From positions 21,223-85,222 of the forward strand of contig CAZVIK010000001.1 of NCBI GenBank assembly GCA_964627045.1: a stretch of DNA of 64,000 nt. The letters are read 5' to 3'. Within the stretch, counting starts at the first letter, position 1, and each line of letters begins with the position of its first letter. A model generated the notes under the pieces. That model was not told the DNA's origin. It made no database searches and saw nothing but the letters and a program-made list of their open reading frames with translations. The stretch comes from CAZVIK01 sp964627045 (lineage in GTDB: Bacteria; Acidobacteriota; Terriglobia; Bryobacterales; Bryobacteraceae). Of the stretch, positions 51,814 to 60,576 are shown in pieces. The position numbers and the translations under genes were made by a program.

Positions 51814-53400
51814 CTAGTCGCCCGCCTGGGGGCGTTCCGGAGCCGCGACCGGAGGGCCGGCAGGGGGAAGCAGACCCTTGGACTTGGCGGCCGCCACTTC
51901 GCGGCGCCACGCGGCCACGTCCCGAATCACGCTGGCGATGGCGGCGCGGTTGCGGAACAGCAGCCACAACCAGGCCCGCGCGCCCTTCTGCTGGAAGTAG
52001 ATGCCCCGGAAGAACAGCCGCGCGATCAGAATGCTGATCTTGTACGGCGCCGGCTCGCCGGCAATCGACCGTAAGGCACGCAGGTTCTCCTCCGGGCTGT
52101 AGGCGCTCGCCCACGCCTGCCTCACCTCGGCTTGCACTTGCGGAATCGACATGCCGAGCGGCGAATGCGCCATCTGGAACGCCGAGAACTCCAGCCAGTG
52201 CTTGGGCCGTGTCAGCCGCCCCTCGCGCTGCAAGCGGTCGTATAGCGGCGTTCCCGGGAATGGTGTGATCTGCCCGAACACCGGCAGCCCCGGCGCCCAT
52301 TGGCGGACTTCCTCTACCGTGCGCTCGGCCACCCCGGGCTTGTCGTGATCCAGTCCGAAGATGAAAGACGTGATCGCGTATACGTTCCGCTTCGCCAGCC
52401 GGTCCAGCACCGCCCGGTACTCTTCCGGCTTAACGAAGTTCTTGCCCACGCTCGCCAGGTTGTCGCGGTCGAGCGACTCCATGCCGATGAAGATCCACCG
52501 CCCGCCCGACTCGGCGATCAAGTCGATTAGCTCTTCGTCCCGCAGAAGGTTCGCGCTGATCTGCCCCACCCAGGACATCTGCGCGCCCGCGGCGATGATG
52601 TCTCGCAGCAGCGACTTGGCCCGCTTGACGTTGATCGCCAGGTTGTCATCGACAAAAAACACCGCGATCTCGCCGCGCGAACGCCGCGCACGCTCCTTCA
52701 GCCGCAGCATCTCATCGACGATGCTCTGATTGGTGCGAAACCGGATCGAGTCTCCGAAGAAGCCCGTCACCGTGCAAAACTCGCACCCGTAAGGACACCC
52801 GCGCCCGGATTCGATCGGGATGATGTGGAACGTCTCCCAGCCCGTCCGGTAGTGCGCCATGAACTTTTTCGCCAGCCCCGGGATGCGGTTGAACTGGTCC
52901 AGGTCCAGCGATTCCCACGGGATGGCCGGGTAGTCCTGAAGGTCCGGCTTCGCTGCCGCGCCCGCGACATCGCCGGCCCGGTAGGTCTCCTTGAGTTGGC
53001 CCCGCGCGGCATCCTCGACGATCTGCGGCCAGGTTTGATCGGCCTCGCCGATGGCCACCGCATCGGCGTGCTTCGCTCCGCCGTCGCGTCCCAGCGCCTC
53101 ATCGGGGATCTCGGTAACATGGGGGCCGCCCATCACCACCGGAATCCCGGCGGCCCGCAACGCGTCGGCCACCCGGTAGGCTTTGGCGATCATGCGCGTC
53201 ATGGCGCCGATGCCCACCAGCCCCACGCCTTCTTGTTTCACAAACCCGACGAGTTCCTCGTCGCTCATCGGCCGCGCATTGCCGTCGATGAGCAGCACCT
53301 CGTGCCCCTTCGGAGTGAGCGCCTGTAGCAAAAACATCCACAGGTGCGGCATGAAGTTCCGCGTCACGCCGTTATCCGGGTTGTAAAGCAGTATCTTCAA
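51814..53400 (-). CDS. B12-binding-domain radical SAM enzyme
   Basis: A 528-residue protein with an N-terminal cobalamin-binding-type Rossmann domain (residues ~1-140: ILLYNPDNGVTRNFMPH, VGLVGIGAMTRMIAKAY, VVMGGPHVTEIPDEAL) and a radical SAM barrel carrying GCPYGCEFCT (Cys202, Cys206, Cys209). FVDDNLAIN, FIGMESLDRDNL and ITPFPGTPLYDRL follow as barrel strands. A helical C-terminal extension of about 120 residues ends in a Pro/Ala-rich tail. Members of this superfamily perform methylations or ring rearrangements in lipid, hopanoid and natural-product pathways. The reaction cannot be told from the sequence. Confidence 0.88.
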   Translation of the reverse strand: MKILLYNPDNGVTRNFMPHLWMFLLQALTPKGHEVLLIDGNARPMSDEELVGFVKQEGVGLVGIGAMTRMIAKAYRVADALRAAGIPVVMGGPHVTEIPDEALGRDGGAKHADAVAIGEADQTWPQIVEDAARGQLKETYRAGDVAGAAAKPDLQDYPAIPWESLDLDQFNRIPGLAKKFMAHYRTGWETFHIIPIESGRGCPYGCEFCTVTGFFGDSIRFRTNQSIVDEMLRLKERARRSRGEIAVFFVDDNLAINVKRAKSLLRDIIAAGAQMSWVGQISANLLRDEELIDLIAESGGRWIFIGMESLDRDNLASVGKNFVKPEEYRAVLDRLAKRNVYAITSFIFGLDHDKPGVAERTVEEVRQWAPGLPVFGQITPFPGTPLYDRLQREGRLTRPKHWLEFSAFQMAHSPLGMSIPQVQAEVRQAWASAYSPEENLRALRSIAGEPAPYKISILIARLFFRGIYFQQKGARAWLWLLFRNRAAIASVIRDVAAWRREVAAAKSKGLLPPAGPPVAAPERPQAGD

Positions 53401-53506
53401 TGGACGCTTCCTCCCGGGCCGCCGCCATTCGCCTTCTCAAAAGGGATCCGGCCCGCCGCGTTCGGGACTCGCCCGCGATCGCGGCAGGCCGGTCAAATAC
53501 TTAAGC

Positions 53507-53842
53507 TTACCAGCGCGGTTCGCGCCGCCGGTGGGACGGGCCCGAAGACCGTCCGCGGAACCCGCCGCCGCCCGGCCCGCCGCCGCCCCCGCCCGCGCCC
53601 TTCGGCCGGGCTTCGTTCACGTTGATGGCCCGGCTTCCAAGCGTCGCGCCGTTGAGCTCGCCGATCGCGCGGTCGGCGTCCGCATCGTTGGTCATCTCGA
53701 CAAACGCGAAACCGCGCGGCTGGCCCGTATCACGGTCGCGGACGACGTTCACGCGCTCGACGGGGCCGTACTTCTCAAACTGTTCCTGGATTTGCTCTTC
53801 GCTAACGTTGAAATCCAGGTTCCCAACAAAGATGTTCTTCAT
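53507..53842 (-). CDS. RNA-binding protein with RRM domain and Gly-rich tail
   Basis: A 111-residue cold-shock-type RNA-binding protein. The RRM shows RNP2 as IFVGNL (residues 4-9) and RNP1 as RGFAFVEM (about 43-50). After NVNEARPKG comes a Gly-rich tail (GGGGGGPGGGGFRGRSSG) and a basic end (HRRREPRW), as in cyanobacterial Rbp proteins. It likely acts as an RNA chaperone in the cytoplasm. It stands alone with gaps of about 100-150 bases on either side. Confidence 0.93.
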   Translation of the reverse strand: MKNIFVGNLDFNVSEEQIQEQFEKYGPVERVNVVRDRDTGQPRGFAFVEMTNDADADRAIGELNGATLGSRAINVNEARPKGAGGGGGGPGGGGFRGRSSGPSHRRREPRW

Positions 53843-53990
53843 CTGGTCTCCTGCGGTTGAGGCCTGCTTTGCGGGACGAACTTCGGAACCTGGCCCGGTC
53901 TGGCGGGATTATCAAGCGCTCTTGCAGTATAACATCATGCGCGCGGGGGAAAAACCCGCGCGCCGGCGGGCAAAACCTGCGCCCCGTTCC

Positions 53991-54983
53991 TTATACCGGC
54001 CGCCAACGGTAGATGTCGTGCAGCCGCACCAGCCCCCGGCAGCGGCCCGACGCCCCTTCGACCACCGGAAGGACCGAAATCTGCGATGGCCGGTCCTCCA
54101 TCAGCCGTAGCGCCTCGGCCAGCGTCGCCTCCGGCGCCACCGAGACCGGGTGGCGGGTCATGATCTGGCCCGCGCTCAGCGTCCGGATGTCGTCGTGGGC
54201 CCGCAGCGCGCGCCGCAAGTCGCCGTCGGTGATCAGCCCCAGAAACCGCCCGTCGGCCTCCACCACGCAGGCCGCCCCCAACGCCCGCTGGGTCATCGCC
54301 ATCACCACGTCTTTCAGCGATTCCCCAGGCGCCACCCAGGCGACCTCGTCTCCGGTATGCATCGCATCGGCCACCGTCAGCCGCAGGTTGACGCCGAGCT
54401 GCCCGGCCGGGTGGTACCGCCCGAAATCCTCCGCACTCACCTGCCGCGCCAGAATCAGCGCCACCGCCAGCGCGTCGCCCAGCGCCAGCGCCACCACCGC
54501 GCTCGCGGTCGGCGCCAGGTTGTTCGGATCGGCCTCCCGGCGCACCGACGCATCCAGCACCACGTCCACCTCGGCCGCCAGCGGCGAGGCCATGCTGCCC
54601 AGAACCCCGATAATCGGCGAGCGGAACTCGCGCAGCGTCGGCACCAGCCGGCGCAACTCGGCCGTCGATCCGCTTTTGGAAAACATCACGGTCGGGTCGC
54701 CGGGAGCGTACACCCCCAGGTCGCCGTGCACCGCCTCGGCCGGATGCAGAAACACCGACGGCGACCCCGTGCTGCAAAACGTAGCCGCCACCTTTCGCGC
54801 GACGTGCCCTGACTTGCCCATCCCGGTCGTCACCACCTTGCCGGGATGGTCCAGGATCAGCCGGACCGCGCGCACCAGCTTTTCGTCCAAAGCCCGGGCT
54901 GCGACCTCAATGCCCTCCGCTTCGGCACGCATCGCCGCCCGCGCCGCCTCCAGCCACGCGCGATCCTGGTTCGCCGTTTCCAT
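53991..54983 (-). CDS. kdsD: Arabinose-5-phosphate isomerase KdsD/KpsF-type
   Basis: A 330-residue enzyme converting ribulose 5-phosphate to arabinose 5-phosphate, the first step to Kdo for LPS. The SIS domain includes VVTTGMGKSGHVARKVAATF, GSPSVFLHPAEAVHGDLG and FSKSGSTAELRRL, with EDFGRYHPAGQLG before the linker. Two CBS domains follow (AMTQRALGAACVVEADGRFL; APEATLAEALRLMEDRPSQI). ATG 54983 gives the normal N-terminus; an upstream frame to 55121 lacks support. It follows the radical SAM gene by 68 bases on the same strand, which hints at a role in a modified sugar pathway as well as LPS. Confidence 0.92.
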   Translation of the reverse strand: METANQDRAWLEAARAAMRAEAEGIEVAARALDEKLVRAVRLILDHPGKVVTTGMGKSGHVARKVAATFCSTGSPSVFLHPAEAVHGDLGVYAPGDPTVMFSKSGSTAELRRLVPTLREFRSPIIGVLGSMASPLAAEVDVVLDASVRREADPNNLAPTASAVVALALGDALAVALILARQVSAEDFGRYHPAGQLGVNLRLTVADAMHTGDEVAWVAPGESLKDVVMAMTQRALGAACVVEADGRFLGLITDGDLRRALRAHDDIRTLSAGQIMTRHPVSVAPEATLAEALRLMEDRPSQISVLPVVEGASGRCRGLVRLHDIYRWRPV

Positions 54984-55051
54984 AGAAGGCCATTGTCGCG
55001 CACCCCGCGCCTCCCGGGCGGGGACGCCCCGTCCCGCGCGCCCGCGGCGAG

Positions 55052-56275
55052 CTAAAGGAACAGGTCCGCTGCGGGCGCCGGCGTCACCTCTTCCCCGCTT
55101 TCCACCAGGGTCTCGATCCACCAGTTGGTCTCGTTATAGATGCAGGTGATCTCGCGGCACTCGGTGGCGGCGTCGAAGCGCCGGATCTGCGCCTCGGCCG
55201 CCTCCGACGCCCGGCGGCAGCCGTCCGGGGTGGCGTAGGCATCGGCCTCGGCCACCCAACTGCTTTCGTTGCCCCGGTGCGCCGGACAGGCGAAAACCCC
55301 AAGCGGCGTCACCACGTGCCGGAACTTCTGCATGTGGCAGGTGCGCGGCTGGAGCGCCGCCCCTTGGCGCGCCGAGCCGTCCAACAGCGCCAGCAGGTTC
55401 CGGCTGGGCGCCACGCCGAACCCGGCGTCCGCCAACCGCTGGGCCTCCCCCAGGGCCGCGCGGATTTGCTCGACCGCTTCGGCATCGCCGCCCGGCTCGC
55501 GCCCTCCGCCTCCCGCCCGGCTTCCGAGATTGACCACCTCGGCCCGCCCCGCGCCCCGCGCCAGCATCGGCTTGAAAGAGATGTAGTCGAACCCCGACGC
55601 CTTGGCCAGCCTCGCCGCCAGGACCATCTCGTTCACGTTCGACGCCGCCGGCGTGAACATCTGGCCTTCGCTGCGCCACAGGATGACGAACGAATAGCCG
55701 AGTTGAACCTGCGGCGCCGCCTCCTTGATTCGCGCCGCCGTCCGGCAGATTTCTTCCAGCGTGACCTTCTTCCTCGGGCGGTGCAACATTTGAAACGTCT
55801 CGTCCGTGCCCGCGTCCAGCGACAGCCTCACCCAGTCTCCGGGGCCGAGCGGGCCCGCCACGCGCGCGATCCTATCGTTGTGCGCCCCGTTGGAGACGAT
55901 GGCGCATTGCAGCCCCAGCCCCTTGATTTCGGCCACGGCCTCTTCGAACTGAGGGTGCAGCGCCGGCTCCCCGCCGCCGATCAGAATCACCGACCGCAGC
56001 CCCCTCTCGGCCAGCAGCCGCAGCGTCGCCCTCACCGTATCCAGCCCCAGGTGCTTCCCGCCGTTCAGCAACTCCGCATCGATGCAGTGGCCACAGCGAT
56101 AGTCGCACGCCAGCGTCAGATCCAGGTTGATGGAAATCGGACCGTCGTTGGCGTTCTCTCCGCCGCCCGTCCCGCCCGCGCCTGGCGTGCGCCGCGCGGC
56201 CCGCGTCTTGGCCAGGTACCGGTTCAGCGCCGGGGCCGTCCTTGGGTCCGACAACTTCAAGCGGAAATCATGCAT
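55052..56275 (-). CDS. Radical SAM protein with C-terminal cysteine-rich domain
   Basis: A 407-residue radical SAM enzyme. Cys57, Cys61 and Cys64 in LACDYRCGHC bind the S-adenosylmethionine cluster, and VILIGGGEPALHPQFEEAV is the GGEP strand. Additional cysteines in the last third (CHMQKF, FACPAHRG, TECREITC) suggest a SPASM or twitch-type auxiliary iron-sulphur cluster, used by peptide- or sugar-modifying members. The start overlaps the upstream Gfo/Idh gene by eight bases, implying coupled translation. The substrate is unknown; a sugar nucleotide is one possibility given the neighbours. Confidence 0.85.
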   Translation of the reverse strand: MHDFRLKLSDPRTAPALNRYLAKTRAARRTPGAGGTGGGENANDGPISINLDLTLACDYRCGHCIDAELLNGGKHLGLDTVRATLRLLAERGLRSVILIGGGEPALHPQFEEAVAEIKGLGLQCAIVSNGAHNDRIARVAGPLGPGDWVRLSLDAGTDETFQMLHRPRKKVTLEEICRTAARIKEAAPQVQLGYSFVILWRSEGQMFTPAASNVNEMVLAARLAKASGFDYISFKPMLARGAGRAEVVNLGSRAGGGGREPGGDAEAVEQIRAALGEAQRLADAGFGVAPSRNLLALLDGSARQGAALQPRTCHMQKFRHVVTPLGVFACPAHRGNESSWVAEADAYATPDGCRRASEAAEAQIRRFDAATECREITCIYNETNWWIETLVESGEEVTPAPAADLFL

Positions 56276-57197
56276 GCTCGAGTTCCTGTTCCGGCGGCAA
56301 CGCCTTCAATAGCGCCGAGGACATCCGGAGATTCGGCAGAATCCCCGGGTCCGGGCCGCGCCCGTCCGGCCCCGCCGCAGCCTTGTTTACGAACGCCGCG
56401 ACCGAGGACTCTACCGGATCGGCCACCGGCATCTCCCGTCCTTCGTGAAGAAGGTAGATCCGGTAGCCTTCCAGATCCACCCGCCGTTCGACGCGGCGCC
56501 CGTTGATCTCATAGGCGGCGTGCCGCGGCTGCCCGGCCTGTCGCGCAAAGCGGTACGACGCCTCGATTTCCTGCCCCCCGGCGCCCATGCACATGAAATC
56601 GATCTCCAGCCGCGCGTCTCCGCCGGCGCCGGCCGGCCAATGCGCCGCCTTCACGCGGCGCGCCCCCGCGCCTCCCAGCGCCAATAACAGCGAGTTGGCA
56701 TGCGCCGCGCACTCCATCAACATCTCCGCTGCGCCGCCGCTCGAAGGTGACAGCTCGCAACGGAACAGCCGCACTTCTTCGGGACGCACCTGGCCCGCGA
56801 TCTCGCCGAACGCGGCGAGCGTGTAGACCCACTGCGTGTTCTCGTGGACCACGCTGCTTGACCGCCGCGCCTTTTCCAGGACCGCTTCCAGAGCCGTGAT
56901 AAGCTCGTCGAAGCTCCCGGCTCCCCCGCCGCCCGGCCACACCGCCGGTTTCTCGCAGAAAACGTGCAGCCCCCGCTCCACGGCCGCCGCCAGGTATTCG
57001 AAGTGGGTTTCGGGCGGGGAGCAGATCGCCACCGCCTCCACGCCGCACGGCGTCTCTCCGCTCTCCAGCCATGCGCGCGACGCCGCGCGGTCCCATGCCT
57101 GGACGGCGCAGCCCATCCGGCCGAGAAACCGCCCTACAAACGGTCCTGTTCCCGTCCGGCTGCGGTTTGGCCCAATGAGGGCGATGCGAAGGGGCAT
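56268..57197 (-). CDS. Gfo/Idh/MocA-family oxidoreductase
   Basis: A 309-residue cytoplasmic oxidoreductase, rather short for the family. The dinucleotide fold opens LRIALIGPNRSRTGTGPFVG, an unusual insertion between the first strand and helix. VEAVAICSPPETHFEYLAAA and HVFCEKPAVWPG (EKP motif with the catalytic Lys) identify the family. The C-terminal domain is trimmed, ending LKALPPEQELEHA. No export signal is present, unlike the Tat-exported relative at 12914-14308. It is the first gene of a pair with the radical SAM gene and may act on the same sugar intermediate. Confidence 0.82.
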   Translation of the reverse strand: MPLRIALIGPNRSRTGTGPFVGRFLGRMGCAVQAWDRAASRAWLESGETPCGVEAVAICSPPETHFEYLAAAVERGLHVFCEKPAVWPGGGGAGSFDELITALEAVLEKARRSSSVVHENTQWVYTLAAFGEIAGQVRPEEVRLFRCELSPSSGGAAEMLMECAAHANSLLLALGGAGARRVKAAHWPAGAGGDARLEIDFMCMGAGGQEIEASYRFARQAGQPRHAAYEINGRRVERRVDLEGYRIYLLHEGREMPVADPVESSVAAFVNKAAAGPDGRGPDPGILPNLRMSSALLKALPPEQELEHA

Positions 57198-57286
57198 TCG
57201 GCGAGCGCCGGGCTCCTCACCATCCCGGCGCGAAAAACAAAGGGTAACCCATCGGCCGGAGCGATCTCAAGCGCCGCCGCGCGCCG

Positions 57287-59350
57287 TCAGCGGCCCATCC
57301 CGCTGCGTCGCATCAACGCCTCGGGGTCCGGGTCGCGTCCCATGAAATTGCGGAACAGCGTTTCGGGCGGCTCGGCGTTTCCCTTTTCCAGGATCTCCTT
57401 GCGGAACGCCATGCCCGTCTTCGGATTGAACACGCCCTCTTTCTGGAAACGGCTGAAGGCGTCGGCATCCAGCACCTCGGACCACTTGTAGGAATAGTAG
57501 CCGCAGGCGTACATCCCGGAGAAAATGTGGCCGAAACTCGCCACCATGGCGTATTCCTCGGGCAGGGCGAACGGCGTGAACCGCTCCACCGCCTGGCGCG
57601 CGTACCCCAGCAGGCTTCCGTCGCGCGCCTCGTCGTAGTCCACGTGCAGCGCCATGTCCAGCACGCCGAAGGAAAGCTGCCGCATCTGCGCGTAGGCCGC
57701 GCGGTAGGTTCGCGCGCGCACCAGTTTCCGGTAGAGTTCCTCGGGGATCGCCGCGCCGGTCTGGTAGTGCCGCGCGAACAGGTCCAGGCATTCGCGTTCC
57801 CAGGTCCAGTTCTCCATGATCTGCGACGGCAGCTCGACGAAGTCCAGCGCCGTGTCGCTCAATCCCTGCACCGGAACGTTGGTCAGCAGGTGGTGTATCT
57901 GGTGTCCGAATTCGTGGAAGATCGTCTCGACGTCCCGCTTGGTGAGCAACGCCGGCGCTCCGCCCGACGGCGGCGTCAGGTTCCCGTGAATCGCGCCCCG
58001 GTGCGGCTGTCCTGGCCGTCCGGTCACAAGCCCGGTGGACCACGCCCCGGACCGCTTGTTCTCCCTCGGGTAGAAGTCCGTGTAGAACGTCCCGAGCAGC
58101 TTACCGTCGGCGTCTTGCAGTTGGTAGCAGTCCACGCCTTGTGCCCACACCGGCACGCCGCTCATCTTTACCACGTTCACGCCGTAGAGCCGGTGCACCA
58201 GTTCGAACATCCCCTTCAGCACGGACTCCATCGGGAAGTACGGCCTCAACGCCTCCTCGTCGAACTCATACTGCGCTTTGCGCATCTTCTCGGCGTAGTA
58301 GGCGACGTCCCAGGGCGCCAGGGCCGGTGCCGCCGCGCCTTCCAGGCTCCTGCGGAAACGCAGCAGTTCTTGATTTTCCCTCTCATAGAAGGGCCGCGTG
58401 CGCGCCTCGAGCGACGCGAGAAACTCGCGGATCCTCGCCCCGTTTCGCGCCATGCGGTCGTCCGCGGCCAGGTCGGCGTAGTTCTGGAACCCCAGCAACT
58501 TGGCCCGCTCGCGCCGAAGCTCCAGAATCCGCTTCATCACCGGGACGTTGTCGTAGCGCCCGCCCGAGGCCACCGTGCTGTTGGCGCGGAACATCTTTTC
58601 GCGGATGCCCGCGTCGTCCAGGTGCGTCATCACGGCCTGGTAGCTGGGCGCCTGGAGCGTGAACCGCCATCCCTCGACGCCCTTCTGCTTGGCGCTCTCC
58701 CGGGCCGCGCGCCTGGCCGATTCCGGCAGCCCCGCGAGCCCCGCCTCGTCCCGGATCACCAGTTCGAACGAGTTGGTGGCGTCCAGCACGTTGTCGGCGA
58801 ACTGCTTGCGCAGCCGCGCCATCTCCACGGCGATCGCCGCCAGCCTCTCGCGCGCCGCGGGAGCCGCCTCGGCGCCGCTGCGCCGGTAGTCGGCGAGCTT
58901 GACCTCCAGGAATCGCCGGCGCGCTCCGGTGAGCGCCTTGGCCTCGCCGGTCGCCGCGAAGGATTTCAGTCTGGCGTAGATCCCCTGGTCCAGCACGAGG
59001 TTCGAATTGAACGCCGTGTACGCCGCCAGCGCCCCCGCCACCGCCTTGCGCAATTCCGGTGTCGAGGCCACGCCCTCCAGGTGCCGCGCCCTCGTCATGG
59101 CTTCGTCCAGGTCGATGCTGATCTCCTCGAGCGCCGTCATCGTGTTCTCGTAGGTCGGCGTGGACTGATCCTGCACGTAGGCCCGCCGCATCGCCTCGGC
59201 CCTTTCGAGCAGTGCGCTGATGGCCGGCTCCACGTGCTCGGCCCGCAGCCGGTCGTAGGGGAAAGGCTCCTTCCGTTCCAACAGCGGATTCTCGGCGCCA
59301 AACGCTGTCAGCGCCAAAAAGGCGGCGGTAACCAGGGCCACGCGTTTCAT
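57287..59350 (-). CDS. M3-family oligopeptidase, exported
   Basis: A 687-residue zinc metallopeptidase of the thimet oligopeptidase/dipeptidyl carboxypeptidase family. A signal peptide (VALVTAAFLALTAFGA) implies periplasmic action on short peptides. Zinc is bound by His479 and His483 in IFHEFGHQIHH, with the third ligand Glu in FVELPSQIMENW. Other hallmarks are FYPRENKRSGAWSTG and the C-terminal GYYSYKWSEVLDADAFSRFQ. It lies between the GT4 and Gfo/Idh genes, 52 and 89 bases away, all on the same strand, but a functional link is not evident. Confidence 0.94.
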   Translation of the reverse strand: MKRVALVTAAFLALTAFGAENPLLERKEPFPYDRLRAEHVEPAISALLERAEAMRRAYVQDQSTPTYENTMTALEEISIDLDEAMTRARHLEGVASTPELRKAVAGALAAYTAFNSNLVLDQGIYARLKSFAATGEAKALTGARRRFLEVKLADYRRSGAEAAPAARERLAAIAVEMARLRKQFADNVLDATNSFELVIRDEAGLAGLPESARRAARESAKQKGVEGWRFTLQAPSYQAVMTHLDDAGIREKMFRANSTVASGGRYDNVPVMKRILELRRERAKLLGFQNYADLAADDRMARNGARIREFLASLEARTRPFYERENQELLRFRRSLEGAAAPALAPWDVAYYAEKMRKAQYEFDEEALRPYFPMESVLKGMFELVHRLYGVNVVKMSGVPVWAQGVDCYQLQDADGKLLGTFYTDFYPRENKRSGAWSTGLVTGRPGQPHRGAIHGNLTPPSGGAPALLTKRDVETIFHEFGHQIHHLLTNVPVQGLSDTALDFVELPSQIMENWTWERECLDLFARHYQTGAAIPEELYRKLVRARTYRAAYAQMRQLSFGVLDMALHVDYDEARDGSLLGYARQAVERFTPFALPEEYAMVASFGHIFSGMYACGYYSYKWSEVLDADAFSRFQKEGVFNPKTGMAFRKEILEKGNAEPPETLFRNFMGRDPDPEALMRRSGMGR

Positions 59351-59402
59351 CGGGGAACCTCCAGGAAGTGCTTCTTCAATTCTATCGTTACAACGGCCGG
59401 AT

Positions 59403-60464
59403 TCAACGTGCGGCGTAGGCCGCCAGCGTGCCTTCCACCATGCGCGCCGCCGTGAACCGCGCCGCCACCGTCGCGCGCGCCGCCTCGCCGAGCCTCGCCG
59501 CCAGCGCGGGATCGTTCAGGATTCGCTCCACTGCGGCGGCGATTCCTTCGGCATCGGGCGGCCGCGCCAGCAGTCCGTCCGCGCCGTCCCGGACGATCTC
59601 CGGTGACGCGCCCCCGGCCGACGCCACCACCGGCAGCGCGTGCGCCATCGCCGTCAGCAGCGCGCTGCCCAGTCCTTCGTTCCGCGACGGAAAGACAAAC
59701 GCGTCCAGGGCGCGATACACCTCGGCAACCTCCTCGACGTGGCCCGCGAACCGGATTCGCGGCGCCACTCCGAGGTCGCGCGCCAGCCTCTCCAGCCGCG
59801 CGCGTTCGGCTCCGTCGCCCGCCAGAACCAGGCGGCTCCGCGCGGCACGGCCCTTGAGAAGCGCGAAGGCCCGCACCAACAACTCATGCCCCTTCTCGGC
59901 CGACAGGTGCCCCACGTACCCGAGGAGCGGCTCTTTGGGTTCGCCCGTCCACCTCCGCCGGCACGCGTCGCGGTCTTCCGGTGAACACGGCTCCGGCGTC
60001 GGCACTCCGTCGTACACCACAACGATCCGCGAGGGCTCGACCCCGCCTGCCACCACGGCGTCCTTCACGAAGCCGGACACCGCCACCACGCGATGCGCGC
60101 TCCGGTAGCGCGCCGCGCCGAACACCCCCCGGCTCAACGGGTAGGCCACGCGCCGCGAGGCCACCAGCCGGGCCCGGCGATGAACCCCGCCCAGCCAGGC
60201 CGCCGTCAGCCCGTGCGCGTCGTGGCAATGCACCACCTCGGCGTCCACGCTTCGCAACTTCCATGCCGCCGCCAGCCGCAGGCTCCGGCTTGGCATTGCA
60301 TGCACCGTGATCCCCTCGGCGCGAGCTTTCGACGCCAGCGCCCCGCCTTCGGCGGCCACCAGTTCCACCCCGTGCCCGAGCGCCCGCAGCCCCCCCATCA
60401 GCAGCAGCGCCTGGTTCTGGCCGCCGCGCCAGTCCTGCCCGAGATCGACGTGCACCGTCTTCAT
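59403..60464 (-). CDS. Glycosyltransferase family 4 protein
   Basis: A 353-residue GT-B enzyme. It begins KTVHVDLGQDWRGGQNQALL, with the glycine-rich loop that contacts the donor, and has LLGYVGHLSAEKGHELLVRA and FPSRNEGLGSALLTAMAHAL, the latter carrying the E-x7-E-like donor site region in altered form (NEGLGSALLTA). GGASPEIVRDGADGLL completes the C-terminal domain. Related proteins act in LPS core assembly, so this may act with the Kdo pathway enzyme encoded downstream. It is divergent from the RND efflux operon. Confidence 0.87.
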   Translation of the reverse strand: MKTVHVDLGQDWRGGQNQALLLMGGLRALGHGVELVAAEGGALASKARAEGITVHAMPSRSLRLAAAWKLRSVDAEVVHCHDAHGLTAAWLGGVHRRARLVASRRVAYPLSRGVFGAARYRSAHRVVAVSGFVKDAVVAGGVEPSRIVVVYDGVPTPEPCSPEDRDACRRRWTGEPKEPLLGYVGHLSAEKGHELLVRAFALLKGRAARSRLVLAGDGAERARLERLARDLGVAPRIRFAGHVEEVAEVYRALDAFVFPSRNEGLGSALLTAMAHALPVVASAGGASPEIVRDGADGLLARPPDAEGIAAAVERILNDPALAARLGEAARATVAARFTAARMVEGTLAAYAAR

Positions 60465-60576
60465 TCGCCGCCGCCGATCTTCATGAAAGATTGAGGGTTT
60501 TTCACGTCCGCAAGAATAGGGGACTTTAACGGGAAACGCCCCCCAACCGATGTACTATGATAATGGAACGATCCCC

